Source of the DNA: Hyphomicrobiales bacterium
Lineage (GTDB): Bacteria > Pseudomonadota > Alphaproteobacteria > Rhizobiales > Beijerinckiaceae
Direction of reading: 5' to 3'
Length of the DNA stretch: 44,035 nucleotides
Assembly: GCA_947454055.1 (NCBI GenBank)
Contig: CANGIS010000002.1
Span: 1 to 44,035 of the forward strand
Under the pieces are notes generated by a model that saw only the letters and a program-made list of their open reading frames with translations, was not told the DNA's origin and made no database searches. Both the position numbers and the translations under genes were made by a program. This document shows, in pieces, positions 43,953 to 44,035 of this stretch (positions are counted from its first letter, which is position 1; every line of letters begins with the position of its first letter).

Positions 43953-44035
43953 TGGCCCGCCCGAAAAGACGCCGAAAACCTAAGTGCGCGTCCGATCGAC
44001 GATTTCGAAAGCGCTGACGGTAACATATACATAAA

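Noticed and set aside
1-44035. CRISPR array, prophage, integrase or intact insertion sequence
   Set aside because: I saw no regularly spaced repeats, phage structural genes or transposases anywhere in the window, and no tRNA gene.

Overview
The window is a stretch of chromosome from an alphaproteobacterium, most likely a member of the Hyphomicrobiales (Rhizobiales) or a close relative. Three things point there. The first 95 bases are the 5' end of a 16S rRNA gene of alphaproteobacterial type. Several neighbourhoods are ones typical of that group: gapR, DUF1036 and pyk; secA, parvulin and argJ; tlpA, argH, lptM, lysA and a TIGR02302 gene; a HIG1-like protein, cobalamin adenosyltransferase and etfBA. 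Most genes are GC-rich and closely packed. Nearly all of the window is core or housekeeping sequence.

Layout. 1-767: 16S 5' end with its leader and a strong rrn promoter, all on the minus strand. 768-9381: an M23 peptidase, an AEC transporter, gluQRS, an AlkA-type glycosylase, a serine esterase, a DMT transporter with MutT, a DUF882 peptidase and gapR. 9442-13307: an N-formylglutamate amidohydrolase, a second DMT exporter, DUF1036 and pyruvate kinase. 13312-16595 (minus): gloB, GNAT, a GlxA-family regulator and a TPR protein, apparently one transcription unit, with a divergent methyltransferase. 17508-19766: accA and an L,D-transpeptidase lipoprotein. 19803-21399: an AT-rich islet with two unrecognised small secreted proteins and about 540 bases with no supportable gene. 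21400-26586: secA (minus), then a parvulin isomerase and argJ. 26625-30958: purS, purQ, purL, bolA, a DUF29 gene and grxD, closed by a clear intrinsic terminator. 31066-31573: a RelE-type toxin-antitoxin pair. 31574-38871: tlpA (minus), argH, lptM, lysA, the TIGR02302 gene, yqaA and dsbB. 38868-43952 (minus): HIG1-like protein, a PagL-like barrel, cobalamin adenosyltransferase, etfB, etfA, 3-hydroxybutyryl-CoA dehydrogenase and an HNH nuclease.

How the genes fit together. There is a strong envelope theme: M23, DUF882 and YkuD peptidoglycan enzymes, LysA for the meso-diaminopimelate/lysine branch, SecA and a periplasmic parvulin, TlpA and DsbB for thiol chemistry, LptM, a PagL-like barrel and the membrane protein of unknown function TIGR02302. 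Metabolism is represented by arginine (argJ, argH), purines (purSQL), glycolysis (pyk), fatty acids (accA), methylglyoxal detoxification (gloB) and ETF-linked oxidation.

I do not see a clear new multigene system. The best leads are the AT-rich secreted-protein islet, a shared V-P-L-P-P-x-R motif in the disordered tails of two cell-wall enzymes, a widespread dispersed repeat that forms the end of a transporter gene, a PagL-like protein that seems to lack the catalytic glutamate, and DUF29 lying between bolA and grxD. Several start codons were moved from the longest open frame on ribosome-binding-site or family grounds; each is stated in its entry.
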